A stretch of DNA of 64,000 nucleotides from Trichomonas vaginalis G3 (Eukaryota; Parabasalia; Trichomonadida; Trichomonadidae). Shown one piece after another: positions 43,501 through 52,168 of the stretch. Positions within the stretch are counted from its first letter, which is position 1, and every line of letters begins with the position of its first letter. Both the position numbers and the translations under genes were made by a program. Under the pieces are notes generated by a model. It was not told where the DNA came from, ran no database searches, and saw nothing but the letters and a program-made list of their open reading frames with translations. The stretch covers positions 22,909,300 to 22,973,299 of the forward strand of contig NC_067204.1 of the NCBI RefSeq assembly GCF_026262505.1, in the 5' to 3' direction.

Positions 43501-45287
43501 TTGAGGAAATCGAAGAGCTCATCGTTATCATCCTTGAGTGTGAGGCCTTCCTCGATGATCTGTGAGAAGTTCTCGCAGATTTTGACGTAGGATGATTCTT
43601 TTCCTTCATTGTCGAGGGATTTCGGATCGAAACCGTCGTAAAGCCATTTGTAAATGTCGTTCAAAACATTTTCGTTAACTCCGATATAGCGGAAGAGGTC
43701 GTAGAATTTCTTGTAATCCGCAATATCATCTGAAGCGAAGAATTTGACGATCAAAGGTAGGACGTTTTCGATTAGTGATTGTTTGGAGATTGTTGAGAAA
43801 TCAGCATCTTTGTAGAAAAGTAGTTTTGTCGGTACAAAGAAAGCATGTGGTAACAAAACGTCGCATTTCATGAAAGTTTTGCCAGGATTCTTGGGGTCTT
43901 TGATGTGGCCCTTTGGTTTCTTGAAGTAGTTCTTGGATAATTTCTTAGATTCGTGATAGGCAAAGTAATTTTCTCCGGATGGGATTGGAATTCCGTCCAC
44001 AAACATCGGGAGAACAACAATGGCTGTGACAGTGCCGTTCAAATCCTTAGGACCGTAGCCGTAAACGTAAAGAATAATATGAGATGTCTGGCAAGGTTCA
44101 TGGTTGCCAATAGCGATCTGTACAACGTCTGGGAAGGACATTTCTGCACTCACAGGAAGTATCGTTGATTCGAAACATGGATCATACTTCGAATTTTGCT
44201 GATTCAACATGGCAGCAACTCCTGGCGGAGTACCGATAGAATCTGTATTCTGGAAGTAGTACGCTTTGAAGCAGAAATGAGTGTAGCGAGGGCTTGGCTT
44301 CCATGAAATTTTGATATTTGACAAAAGAATAAATGGAGATGGAATAACGGAAGGATGCTTAAGTATATTAACAACAAGCATTCCGTTGTAATCGATTGAC
44401 CATGGATAGCAAATGCTGGACTTTTGGTCTTGAGCAGGTAATTTTTTGATCTCGAATTCGATTGTTGCATCGGATTCTGTAGCTCTCGATCTGTCGACCA
44501 AAGCTTTCAATGTTTCTTCGAATGAATTATCGATTATGTTGATGAATTTGATCGGAAATGTTGTTCTTGAAATGAAATTGCCCTTTTCGCAAAACGGGAA
44601 TGAGTTCATAGCAATCATTGTTTGATGTTTGTATGATGTTTCGGTTGTTCCGTAAATAACGAAAAGAAGATGATAATTTCTAAGATCTTTGGTGAATGGG
44701 AAGTAAATAGAATCTTGCTCTGTCTGTGGGAACTTAGCTATTTGGCCGACAATGAGGAATGGCATGGCTGCACTGACAATTTTTAACGTTGTTGGATCAA
44801 AAATCGCAATGTAGCCGTACTGGGAGTTAAAATTATTCGGAAATGTGCCTATAGTGAGCTGTACTAAGTTTTTAAAGCGTAAGTTTGGTAATCTCTTCAT
44901 TTTTTGGTCATAATATTGAATAGTATTTGGAATTGTGTCTTTAATCAAAGTAAAATTATTGCTATCTATTTTTCCTTGGCCAAGGAACATTTTAACCTGC
45001 TCTGGATCTATACTTCCTGGTTCAGTTTCTCCTGGAAATAGATTAGATTCGTTAAAATAGGTTGGGACTTTTACACTATCTTGCGATGTCATAGAATTAG
45101 GTATGAAAACGTAAGATGTGCGTGCAAAATTATCGATAAGCCAATTTTTATTAAATTGTAATTGCTTAGCGTTTAAAATATTGTGAAATTCAGAGTTATC
45201 TCTTATTCTGGTGACTATTCTTCCTTTTGGCCGAAGAGCTTCATCGCTACTTCTGGGATCTTTTCCAGAAGTTGATGCGCCATTCAT
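40533..45287 (-). CDS. DOCK-family Rho guanine-nucleotide exchange factor, 1,584 aa
   Basis: The N-terminal region has the SYVFIPNS to SNLFPGETEP segment and a C2-like block (DLRNYHLLFVIYGTTE), as in DOCK6-11-type proteins. DHR-1 (C2-like, about residues 300-460) shows YNGMLVVNILKHPSV, then FPDVVQIAIGNHEPCQTSHI and VDGIPIPSGENYFAYH. A long helical/armadillo middle (about 500-1150) includes AARYSRNVYQEFVNLMLVFT. The C-terminal ~400 residues form DHR-2, the catalytic exchange domain (INVCTEAIQIGRAAHMNYSL, then GPDGVHFYMIED and the C-terminal RNSFQRLMRVFARFIRN). DOCK proteins activate Rac or Cdc42 and control actin. Substrate specificity cannot be read from the sequence. The frame is intact over its whole length. 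Confidence 0.9.
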   Translation of the reverse strand: MNGASTSGKDPRSSDEALRPKGRIVTRIRDNSEFHNILNAKQLQFNKNWLIDNFARTSYVFIPNSMTSQDSVKVPTYFNESNLFPGETEPGSIDPEQVKMFLGQGKIDSNNFTLIKDTIPNTIQYYDQKMKRLPNLRFKNLVQLTIGTFPNNFNSQYGYIAIFDPTTLKIVSAAMPFLIVGQIAKFPQTEQDSIYFPFTKDLRNYHLLFVIYGTTETSYKHQTMIAMNSFPFCEKGNFISRTTFPIKFINIIDNSFEETLKALVDRSRATESDATIEFEIKKLPAQDQKSSICYPWSIDYNGMLVVNILKHPSVIPSPFILLSNIKISWKPSPRYTHFCFKAYYFQNTDSIGTPPGVAAMLNQQNSKYDPCFESTILPVSAEMSFPDVVQIAIGNHEPCQTSHIILYVYGYGPKDLNGTVTAIVVLPMFVDGIPIPSGENYFAYHESKKLSKNYFKKPKGHIKDPKNPGKTFMKCDVLLPHAFFVPTKLLFYKDADFSTISKQSLIENVLPLIVKFFASDDIADYKKFYDLFRYIGVNENVLNDIYKWLYDGFDPKSLDNEGKESSYVKICENFSQIIEEGLTLKDDNDELFDFLKTSEMVVPIILTAAMVCLHYPMNKKYNEAHFVKLATSVCKLIAKHMNIVREYPPYERPKKLKKGEEFKKPPPKVRDLDAKFLQSGVIKMIDSLAETILNCISFLSSTAIYTITVGYIKSVNYEANFSNELRNMVYIQIRFLSKITSSKLFTRSFAIEAPLQKEYKATYVPYNYFISTLFKDFMLAFAMDSTFIIDAVSAIFIQIVLSAEELDPEIRHRAAVAILPLLNLLYENFNNHKIKQNPDLQYKYILCTMFIFGAAPVEASIYFYGLETTFKLKFLNFMIYCGNIMVEKGRESPEMLHVFVNYSQNVLLFLSYAARYSRNVYQEFVNLMLVFTNELQPSITLIDNQTCFISYNMLLINNVLKRVIKEQTLYAVTCKWILPLTQRKQHFYREFVAASLFQIYKEDYRKTGKQQPEDYARPIKNNITLSSVETLDSLTNTMFNLTDEQYTINYINLVRSLKIDQSPFIDPTLQKKITERAKNAEVVFACILEQKKSTLPPDQLARSIMRIADEYKDLPSMRMQWLQQIVRKNKEAHDLISAFIAQIHVVALSCHVFQSRYNLENDKDFYLTTRMKSPDQKSDDSVTKWNLLFTQPRKQDIENEIKDFYFDMSDFDFSPDARKEFEIFYEPEVLRSSLLNEIDMRHVINVCTEAIQIGRAAHMNYSLRPLYSFILRMCRRLRDSATAAKFYQEYSEDEVKIESNDFYNRNGGPDGVHFYMIEDKQHSQRTVYTSNLQIDEFVTMMKQYYPNLKSCPYHTDNCTRQGTCIIEIVPYEDMTASIERRHTYTSFKSVIEIKTNESVIYTKQDAIELFIETEENSPHYAQSVAVKTVTPKSSKANDYIIGEVNRAQKRIDDMSDELESVLPDNENKVNIEFFDKDIERITNLIKEFSKDYYVVWNYIKDAERTSMINSLRNSFQRLMRVFARFIRNAPSKFEEKWNEMFEESRSNLQSFFQRLKCIMFDVTTSESVSLDPMRELGFTEYGGI

Positions 45288-46638
45288 TTTGCTAAAAATA
45301 CTTTTTGAATTTGACTCAGCCCGAATTGGAATAGCATGAGTATATATGATATTAAATATTATTTCATTATTAAAATCCCGAAAACACCAAGATTTTTAAT
45401 TCCGACATCTTTGATTTATCAATTTTTATCGACAACAGAACCCTTTGAGAAGATATTCACATTCTATGAAACAAAGATTCAGTTGGCTTTGAACTTTGAC
45501 TCGCCGAAAATGCTTTACTTATGGTTATTTTTTAATTTTTGTATTTTAAATATAGTATGGCCAAAATATAACTTTTACTTTAAAAAATTCATTACAACAA
45601 TCTACTCTCAATTTCATTCAATCATAGAATAAATTCAATAGATAACCGTTATGAGATGGCGGATGATAAATTTCTTTTATCATTTGCTTGCACCGTATGC
45701 TGAATACCTTTACTACGATGACCCTTTGAAAGGTTGTAGAATTGAAAACTTTGGTGCTTCCCCCTCAAAACCTAACGATGACGTCAAATGGCATATTTAA
45801 GATTCTCAATGAATTTCTGAAGTTCAATGATATCATTATGGCATGCTCGAACTATATTTGTGTCATAAGCATAGTTCCCTCTTCACTAGCGAAATAATAC
45901 TCCGAAATGTTGCAACTCCTAAAAGATTAAACGCAATACATAGCTCAGAAGCCCAACGTATAATTATTAGTGCTATATGTCTTAAAATTTATATATACCA
46001 ATACTCTATATGAATAGTTCAAAATATGACATTCATATTCGCTCATAGATGTGAAATATTTTTATAAACAAAACATTTTTGTGTTCTTTTTGTGATATTT
46101 ATATTATCAGTTCTTAATTTTAAACAAAAATTTAAATCTGAATTTTTTTACGAAGAGAAATCAGATTTATAATATCAATCATTTGATGTGTATTTTGGGG
46201 ATATTTAAAATAGGCCACTTGAAAAGAGATTAAAGTTTATTTCAGATATTTCTGAAACCAAATCATACCAGTATTGTTACGCATTTGACAACTGTTCAAT
46301 AAAAAAGATATATATTAAGTTTGAATTGCAATAGATTCTAAAATACAAGTTGCAACCAGCAATTTCCAAAAAAAAACATCTGATTAAAGGCATAGATGCT
46401 CAACTTTCTCTATAATTTATGAGGATGAGTACATCAAGTATGAAACAAAAACTAAAATGGAATGGTATATGAAATAAGTTGAGAATAATTATTTAGAAAT
46501 GAAAACAACAACAAAAAGATTGACGATAAGATCCATACTCTCGCATAGAAGTCCTTAGATCCTTTTGATTTTATTTAAATGAAATGTTTTTTTGTAGTTA
46601 AATAATAGAGATAAAGATTAATTTTTTATTTTCTATTT
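45288..46638. other. Intergenic stretch between DOCK and SLC13 genes
   Basis: About 1.35 kb. The first 100 bases should hold the DOCK promoter. A plus-strand frame of 98 codons (45,336-45,632) is AT-rich with no recognisable domain and is not called as a gene. No repeats were seen. Confidence 0.45.
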
Positions 46639-48201
46639 TTATTTGAGCTTGAGTGCCATAACAAGGCTCTTTGATACAGCGATAATGATAACTATGATTA
46701 TTATCTCTGTTGGCCATCCGTACATGAAGAACTCCTTTCCTCCGAGGAATGATTCCGAAGTTAACTTTGTTGGATCCATTCTCTGATGCTTTTGAACACC
46801 AGAAATCAAAGCATTGGGGAAAGAAGAGATGTGGAAGAGCTGAGAGCCAGAAACCATGAGAGCGCAGCAAGTAAGAAGTGATGTTGTTGCATTGAGTTTG
46901 TCGCCAATTACTTGGATAACAGGGAAAAGAATGGCTGCAGCTGATGTGTGGTTGATAACTGATGTCAAAATGGCTTCAATGACTAAGAGGACTAAAAGAA
47001 CAACATAAACAGAGAGGTTGTGGAGATGTGCGGCAATCATGTCGGCGAATAGGTCTAAGAGTCCGGAAATCTTCATTGCTTCTCCTAAAGCGAGACCTCC
47101 GCCCATCAAAACTAATGTTGACCATCTGAGAGCGCCGAAGTCCTCGGAATTGAGGATTCCTGTGCAGAAGAAGGCAATAACTGGGATAAGTGATGTAATA
47201 CCGACATGGCCGAGGAAGAAAGAAAGAGTATCTTCAAGAACCCATAATACAATGGTAAGGAGGGTGATAAAGCAGGCGAATGTATGCTTCCATGTCCATG
47301 GAGAGAATTCAACTTCTGTAGAAAGCCTTAATTCGTTGGATGTTGGCTTAAATAAAATAACAAGATATAACCATAGGCAAAGAAGGAATAGGATAGATCC
47401 TGGTATGGCGAAAGCTACCCATTGTAAGAAAGAAATAGATGTAGCACCACTGTCGTTGATATACTTAATAGCGATGATATTTTGAGGTGAAGAAATTGTA
47501 GTGCACATACCGCCGACGTTGCCACTCCATGCAACACCGAGAAGTAAGGCCTTGATGAATTCATCAGATGGGTCGAGAGAACGAATGATTGGGAGTGAAA
47601 ATGTTAAAACTAATGTTGTTGAAGCAACGTTAGAAAGGAAGGCAGCGATGAAGTAGTTGAGGAACATGATTGCGATTAAAACAATCTTTGGCTTTGGAGA
47701 AATGTGTGAAAGTAAGAATGTTGAAACACGATCTGTAATTGAAAGTTTTGTAAGAGCTGCACTCATCGTAAGAGATCCAAGGAAAACAAGAATGATTGGC
47801 TCCATAAATTTAGCAGCAAATTGTGTCGCTAATGTAGTTGCATCGATTCTATCTCCTTTTGATTCACTGTATCCAACACGAAGCCAAACACAAAGAAGAC
47901 ATACTATGTAAGCTGTTGCATAAGATGGAATAAACTCTGTTCCCCAGCAATATGCCGCGAAAATAAGAATAGCAAAGCATGTGTGAGCAATTGGATGGGT
48001 CGGGAACATTGGGACCATGTAGAAAATTGCAAATATTGCTAGACCAATAATTGGAAGAAAAGATGAAAATTTTGATTTTTCTTGAGCGCGCTGTACAGTG
48101 TAAACACTATTGCGGACTTCGGAATTGTCCATATTTACAACGCGCTTCATACGTGCATAGGAGCTTTCTTCTACCGGCTCAGGGGCGGAGAAAGACTGCA
48201 T
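46639..48201 (-). CDS. DASS/SLC13-family anion transporter, 520 aa
   Basis: A short cytosolic N-terminus (about 50 residues) is followed by 11-12 hydrophobic segments. Two re-entrant substrate motifs characteristic of the divalent-anion:sodium symporter (DASS) family are present: SNVAST (about residue 200; SNT in most relatives) and INHTSAA (about residue 440). Other family blocks are EPIILVFLGSLTMSAALTK, LLLGVAWSGNVGGMCTTISS and STLVLMGGGLALGEAM. Relatives carry di- and tricarboxylates, sulfate or phosphate across plasma or organelle membranes; the substrate here is open. There is no SPX domain. The start ATG lies about ten bases after TCAATTCTA, which resembles a trichomonad initiator. Frame and length are normal. 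Confidence 0.9.
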   Translation of the reverse strand: MQSFSAPEPVEESSYARMKRVVNMDNSEVRNSVYTVQRAQEKSKFSSFLPIIGLAIFAIFYMVPMFPTHPIAHTCFAILIFAAYCWGTEFIPSYATAYIVCLLCVWLRVGYSESKGDRIDATTLATQFAAKFMEPIILVFLGSLTMSAALTKLSITDRVSTFLLSHISPKPKIVLIAIMFLNYFIAAFLSNVASTTLVLTFSLPIIRSLDPSDEFIKALLLGVAWSGNVGGMCTTISSPQNIIAIKYINDSGATSISFLQWVAFAIPGSILFLLCLWLYLVILFKPTSNELRLSTEVEFSPWTWKHTFACFITLLTIVLWVLEDTLSFFLGHVGITSLIPVIAFFCTGILNSEDFGALRWSTLVLMGGGLALGEAMKISGLLDLFADMIAAHLHNLSVYVVLLVLLVIEAILTSVINHTSAAAILFPVIQVIGDKLNATTSLLTCCALMVSGSQLFHISSFPNALISGVQKHQRMDPTKLTSESFLGGKEFFMYGWPTEIIIIVIIIAVSKSLVMALKLK

Positions 48202-48925
48202 GTATAGAATTGAGGAGTTGTTATCGACAAAATTTTGAATAATTCAATTTGATTTGATTTGTCGGTTTTATGGATATTGCATTCGCTGCTACTTTTAAAA
48301 ATAAATCAAATTCTAAATGTTTACGCCTTGAACTTCGAAAAAGTCTCATTTGCGTGAGAGTTCTTCGCTAGGATGCCAAAATAAGTGTAGCAGCCAGTTT
48401 GTCTTATAAGTTTTGAGAATATTAACACTTCAACTAAAATGATAATTCCCAAATTGCAGATGTAATGGATATCTTTTTATAATCATATAACAAAAATTTT
48501 AAGAGCATAAGCTTTTTCTCTGATAGTGTCGTTAAATAATATAGGAAGCAATGTATTCTTCCCTGCAATCATCGTAAATTTATTTTAGTGTTAATAAGAT
48601 ACAACTAAGGCTAAGAATATTAAGCATGTACATAAAAATTCAGAATCATCAGTGGATATTTGCTTTGATGTTGATTCAAAATTAATATCTCTTTCAAGAT
48701 GAAATAAGAATAGAATAGTATATAATCATGAATTGGTAGTATTTCTATAATGTAGAAGGATATATCATAAAATTACTAGTTAATAACATGAATTTGAAAT
48801 TATTTTCATTAAAATTTTATATTAATTATTTAACTATAAGAAAAAAATAAAAATATTTTGATATTTAAATCAATTTATAGATTTAAATTTATCAAAAATC
48901 TCCAAAAATTTTTCCTAAATGTTAG
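48202..48925. other. Intergenic stretch, no gene seen
   Basis: AT-rich DNA upstream of the SLC13 gene, without frames or repeats of interest. Confidence 0.4.
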
Positions 48926-48996
48926 TCACCGTTACGGTTTTTTCTTTGGGGGGCGAGCTGCGAGCCCCCAAAAAAAGAAAAAACCGTAACAGTGAG
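48926..48996. repeat. Long perfect-stem hairpin with G/C-rich tip
   Basis: GTTACGGTTTTTTCTTTGGG at 48,931-48,950 pairs with the A-rich inverse ending CCGTAAC at 48,990. The stem is about 24-27 bp with a one-base slip, a GGGGGC/GCCCCC core and the loop GAGCTGCGA. The pairing continues outward (TCACC/AGTGA) with a mismatch. In DNA this AT-rich a run of six G is exceptional. Possible foldback element end or structured transcript. Confidence 0.8.
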
Positions 48997-49011
48997 CTCA
49001 CATTTCGGCAT

Positions 49012-49512
49012 AGTTTAAGTCTAGGTTTTGCATTTTAAAATGTTTGTTACCTTATCTTCTTTCAAAAAGTGGCAAAATTTGTTTGAAATTTGAAAAAGAT
49101 ATTTTTATTTGCATAAATGACATTCAACTAAGCTGTAGCATGATTCTTTTGCATGCTCTAGTTTTTTCTCAGTTCAATCTCCTTCCATACTCTTGCTTTT
49201 ACCAGTAAGATCGCACCAAAATTCTCAAAATTTAAGATCTCCAAATTTTATGTCCAACTCCAATTATCAAACGCCCTCATTAACGCCACTCATAGCCATC
49301 TTTCAGGCATGAGAAATCGTTATGAGAAGATTTTTTACGGCTAATTATCTGATTCAATTCAGATCAATACTCAAAGCCCCATTATTTATTTATAAATCCT
49401 TGTTTGTCGCCTATGCGAATAAAAATTCTTTTTATATTTTAAACAATTTTTTTTCACTTTGGAAGGAGAAAGGTGACTAACATTTTAAAAATGCAAAAAC
49501 CGACTAAACTAT
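49012..49512. mobile_element. 500-bp element with imperfect 45-bp inverted ends
   Basis: TAGTTTAAGTCTAGGTTTTG, then CATTTTAAAATGTT at the left, is mirrored by AACATTTTAAAAATGC then AAAAACCGACTAAACTA at the right. The same AAATGTTAGTCACC word also occurs at 48,917, just before the hairpin, so a second end of the same family lies alongside. There is no coding frame and no clear target duplication. An old MITE or foldback remnant is the best description. Confidence 0.5.
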
Positions 49513-50137
49513 TTCAAAATCTTAAATTTGAACTTAAAATTCTAATATTTTTAATTTACAAAATGAAATTTCAAATATTTTTTGAATTAAAAACTAATGC
49601 GTACACCAGTTTCTCACATAGATGTGCATAAAAATCTGTAAATTAAAACATTTCAAAGTAATTTTAAATCCAATATCGGAAATCGATGGTCAATAGGACA
49701 TACTCTAAGTATCAGGCACCACTAAACAATTTTTTAGAATTTCACTTAAAGTTTTAATTGCCTATGAACAATATTTAAAAAGTTTTAGATCATTAATATA
49801 GTAGATTAGATATTAAATCGACTCATTAAGACAAAGATCAACACAAATAGCATAGTACAATATAAAATTTGTATATTACTATCTTATCAATATTGAATAT
49901 CAACCAAAGAGTCTCAAATCTTGAATGTTTATCAATTTACGATATACCACCAACAATGGGTATGCGCAACTTATGTGAGAATATCAGATTAAACTCTGAA
50001 ACGAAAATTAACTGCGATCAGATTGAAGCTATCCTACCAAGGAAAAAAGTTTCGTGTATCTGGTAGATCATGCTTTAGTGTTAACAAACAATGCCTGTAG
50101 AAAAGCCATTCGGCTCAATTTTCAGCCATCGTATTTG
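49513..50137. other. Intergenic stretch upstream of Rab
   Basis: About 620 bases of AT-rich DNA. A plus-strand frame of 65 codons (49,869-50,066) shows no recognisable domain and is not called as a gene. Confidence 0.4.
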
Positions 50138-50146
50138 TCATTTTTC
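50138..50146 (+). promoter_or_regulatory. Initiator-like element (Inr) of the Rab gene
   Basis: TCATTTTTC lies 12 bases before the ATG. The trichomonad initiator known from T. vaginalis has the core TCA(+1)PyT(T/A), normally within 20 bases of the start codon. The position and sequence fit. The match is short, so chance is not excluded. Confidence 0.45.
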
Positions 50147-50151
50147 AGACA

Positions 50152-50769
50152 ATGAAAAATCGAGAAGTTTGCAACACCCAGAAGATAGTTCTTCTTGGTG
50201 CTGCATCAGCTGGAAAAACTTCACTTGTATTTAGATTTGCACATGATAGATTCCTTCCAAACTCTGAAAGCACAATTGGTGCAGCTTTCGTAACAAAATC
50301 AGTTATTATTAATAATAACGAAGTTAAACTCGAAATTTGGGATACCGGAGGCTCCGAGAAGTACAGATCACTAGCACCTATGTATTATCGTGATGCTGCA
50401 GCGGCTATCATTGTTTTTGATGTAACGACCGAAACAAGTTTAGACGATGCAGCTTCTTGGCTAGATGAGCTGAAGAAGAATGGACCGCAGGAAGTATTTC
50501 TTGCTCTTGCTGCAAACAAAACAGATTTAGCATCAATTAGAAAAATTTCATCAGAGACCATTCAAGATTTTGCAAATAAAAATGGTATTAAAATAGTATA
50601 CGAAACATCAGCATTGACAGGATCTAATGTTATACAGCTTTTCGAAGATGTTACAAAGCAAGTTGATAAATTCATGGCAGAAAATCCAACTTTGAAGAGA
50701 CCGTCAAAAGAAGTTCTCGATTTACTCCAAGGAGACGATACTCCTACAAAGAAAAGTTCATGCTGCTAA
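50152..50769 (+). CDS. Rab5-like small GTPase with variant switch II
   Basis: This is a Rab GTPase of normal length (205 aa). G1 is GAASAGKTS, the switch-I Thr is in STIGAAF, G3 is WDTGGSEKY, G4 is NKTD and G5 is TSAL. The C-terminus KKSSCC is a double-geranylgeranylation site. RabF-type features (YYRDAAAAIIVFDVT) place it nearest the Rab5/21/22 branch. The oddity is that the catalytic glutamine (WDTAGQE) is Ser and the preceding Ala is Gly, so intrinsic GTP hydrolysis may be slow and the protein may stay active longer. Role: endosomal or vesicle traffic, by family. The start is supported by the close Inr-like element. A distal AATAAATAAA follows about 40 bases after the stop. Confidence 0.94.
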   Translation: MKNREVCNTQKIVLLGAASAGKTSLVFRFAHDRFLPNSESTIGAAFVTKSVIINNNEVKLEIWDTGGSEKYRSLAPMYYRDAAAAIIVFDVTTETSLDDAASWLDELKKNGPQEVFLALAANKTDLASIRKISSETIQDFANKNGIKIVYETSALTGSNVIQLFEDVTKQVDKFMAENPTLKRPSKEVLDLLQGDDTPTKKSSCC

Positions 50770-51202
50770 TCATACATTAATTTCTGTTTATCCTACAATA
50801 AATAAACATATAGATTTAGTTCCTTTCTTTCTGCAAATACATTATTCTTTTTGTCTGAGTGTGAAATAGGTTAAAAATAAAAAAATGTCAATAACAAATC
50901 TTTGAAGGCTTTAAATTAGAGATTGCCATAAAAATGACTTGAATAAAACAATATGGAACCATCATACTGTTGATTTTCAGTGTTATATTTTGATGTAATG
51001 CAAGAAATTTCGATATCTAGAGTAGAAGAAATGATCAGAAAGCATATTCACAAGATAAGGATATTAAGCAAAGCCAAGTCTAGATATTTCTTCAGTGTGT
51101 CAAGATAAATATTTATTCAGAACCGATTTCGTATTGAATTTTGGTTATTTTTCGAAAATTTTGTTCGGACGATAATTTCGATCGTAACTATTTTCAAAAT
51201 CC
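50770..51202. other. Intergenic stretch, no gene seen
   Basis: About 430 bases between the Rab gene and the next plus-strand gene, AT-rich, without repeats or frames of interest. Confidence 0.4.
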
Positions 51203-51844
51203 ATGACTGCTCCAAAGAGCTTCTTCAAGGATATGTTAAAAGTTTACACCAATGCAACACTTGGTGACATGTTCACACAATCTGTTATCCACGGCCTTAA
51301 AGGTGATGCTGAAGGATTGAAATTCGGTGAAGCATTATTACATGGTATGCAAACAGGCACAACATTTGTTGCTTATCCAATTGCTGTACACTTACTTGAG
51401 AAGCATTCAGAGACATTCAGACACCATTATCACGATGAAGATGGATGCAAGGTTGCTGCTTACGTCGCTGGTGGTATTGGCGCAGCTGGTATCGTTGCTC
51501 TCGTTAACTACCCACTTGAGAAACTGAGAAAGCGCGCTCAGAAGGAACAACAAACCGAAACCTTCCGCTTCTACTTTGCTGGCCAAGTTGGTCCAAATAT
51601 TGGTGCTGCATTTGCCTCAGAGTTAATTGAACCAGCATTACCAGTCTTTAAGAACTCATTGTACAACTGGGCAAGAGGCCAGATGTTAAATGCTTCCATC
51701 AACTTAAGTGCTACTCTTGGCTATGCACCATTTGCTGCTATCACTGGCCAATCATTATCCGAGTTGTTCGGTGGTTATGTTATTGATATGTTCCCAAGTG
51801 GTATTCTTAATGATTCAGTTGGCTACATCTCATCCATTTGGTAA
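51203..51844 (+). CDS. Small multi-span membrane protein, 213 aa, carrier-like
   Basis: I do not recognise this family with certainty. The protein is rich in Gly, Ala and Ser, with hydrophobic stretches near residues 50-66 (MQTGTTFVAYPIAVHLL), 85-105 (VAAYVAGGIGAAGIVALVNY), 128-145 and 165-190. The sequence NYPLEKLRKRAQ contains P-x-[DE]-x-x-[KR], the mitochondrial-carrier signature, and earlier YPIAVHLLEKH has a similar layout. The length is about two thirds of a standard three-module carrier (about 300 aa), so a shortened or diverged hydrogenosomal inner-membrane protein is a reasonable but unproven reading. Codon use is GC-ending and biased like eIF2 gamma, suggesting high expression. Confidence 0.7.
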   Translation: MTAPKSFFKDMLKVYTNATLGDMFTQSVIHGLKGDAEGLKFGEALLHGMQTGTTFVAYPIAVHLLEKHSETFRHHYHDEDGCKVAAYVAGGIGAAGIVALVNYPLEKLRKRAQKEQQTETFRFYFAGQVGPNIGAAFASELIEPALPVFKNSLYNWARGQMLNASINLSATLGYAPFAAITGQSLSELFGGYVIDMFPSGILNDSVGYISSIW

Positions 51845-52168
51845 GGATACATTTTTACACGTGTTAGCAATAAATAATTTTTTTTCTTGCAAAAACAATT
51901 TTTGAATTTTTTGAATACAGTTTCATTTCTGTTTTTAGTTTTAGGTTCTAACGAAACAGGCCATTTAAACATTACTCCTTCAATCTCATGACAAATACAA
52001 TTTCCTCATAAATTTAACCTTAATTCGACTGTACCTATTCAAAACCAAATCGTTATGACGGTTTTGGAACTCATCGATTATTAAATTGGGAATTCGTATA
52101 GTATAGTACATTGGAACATGTTATTTTTTTTCAATACAAAATTATTCATTTAATAAATTCATATTAAA
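51845..52168. other. Intergenic stretch, no gene seen
   Basis: About 320 bases; the region just before 52,169 (TAAATTCATATTAAAATG) should carry the start site of the BEACH gene. Confidence 0.4.

Noticed and set aside
45336-45632. Plus-strand 98-codon frame divergent from the DOCK gene
   Set aside because: Composition is dominated by Ile, Phe, Tyr, Lys and Asn as expected from AT-rich non-coding DNA, and no motif is visible.
49869-50066. 65-codon frame upstream of Rab
   Set aside because: Short, no domain, and it ends close to the Rab initiator-like site.
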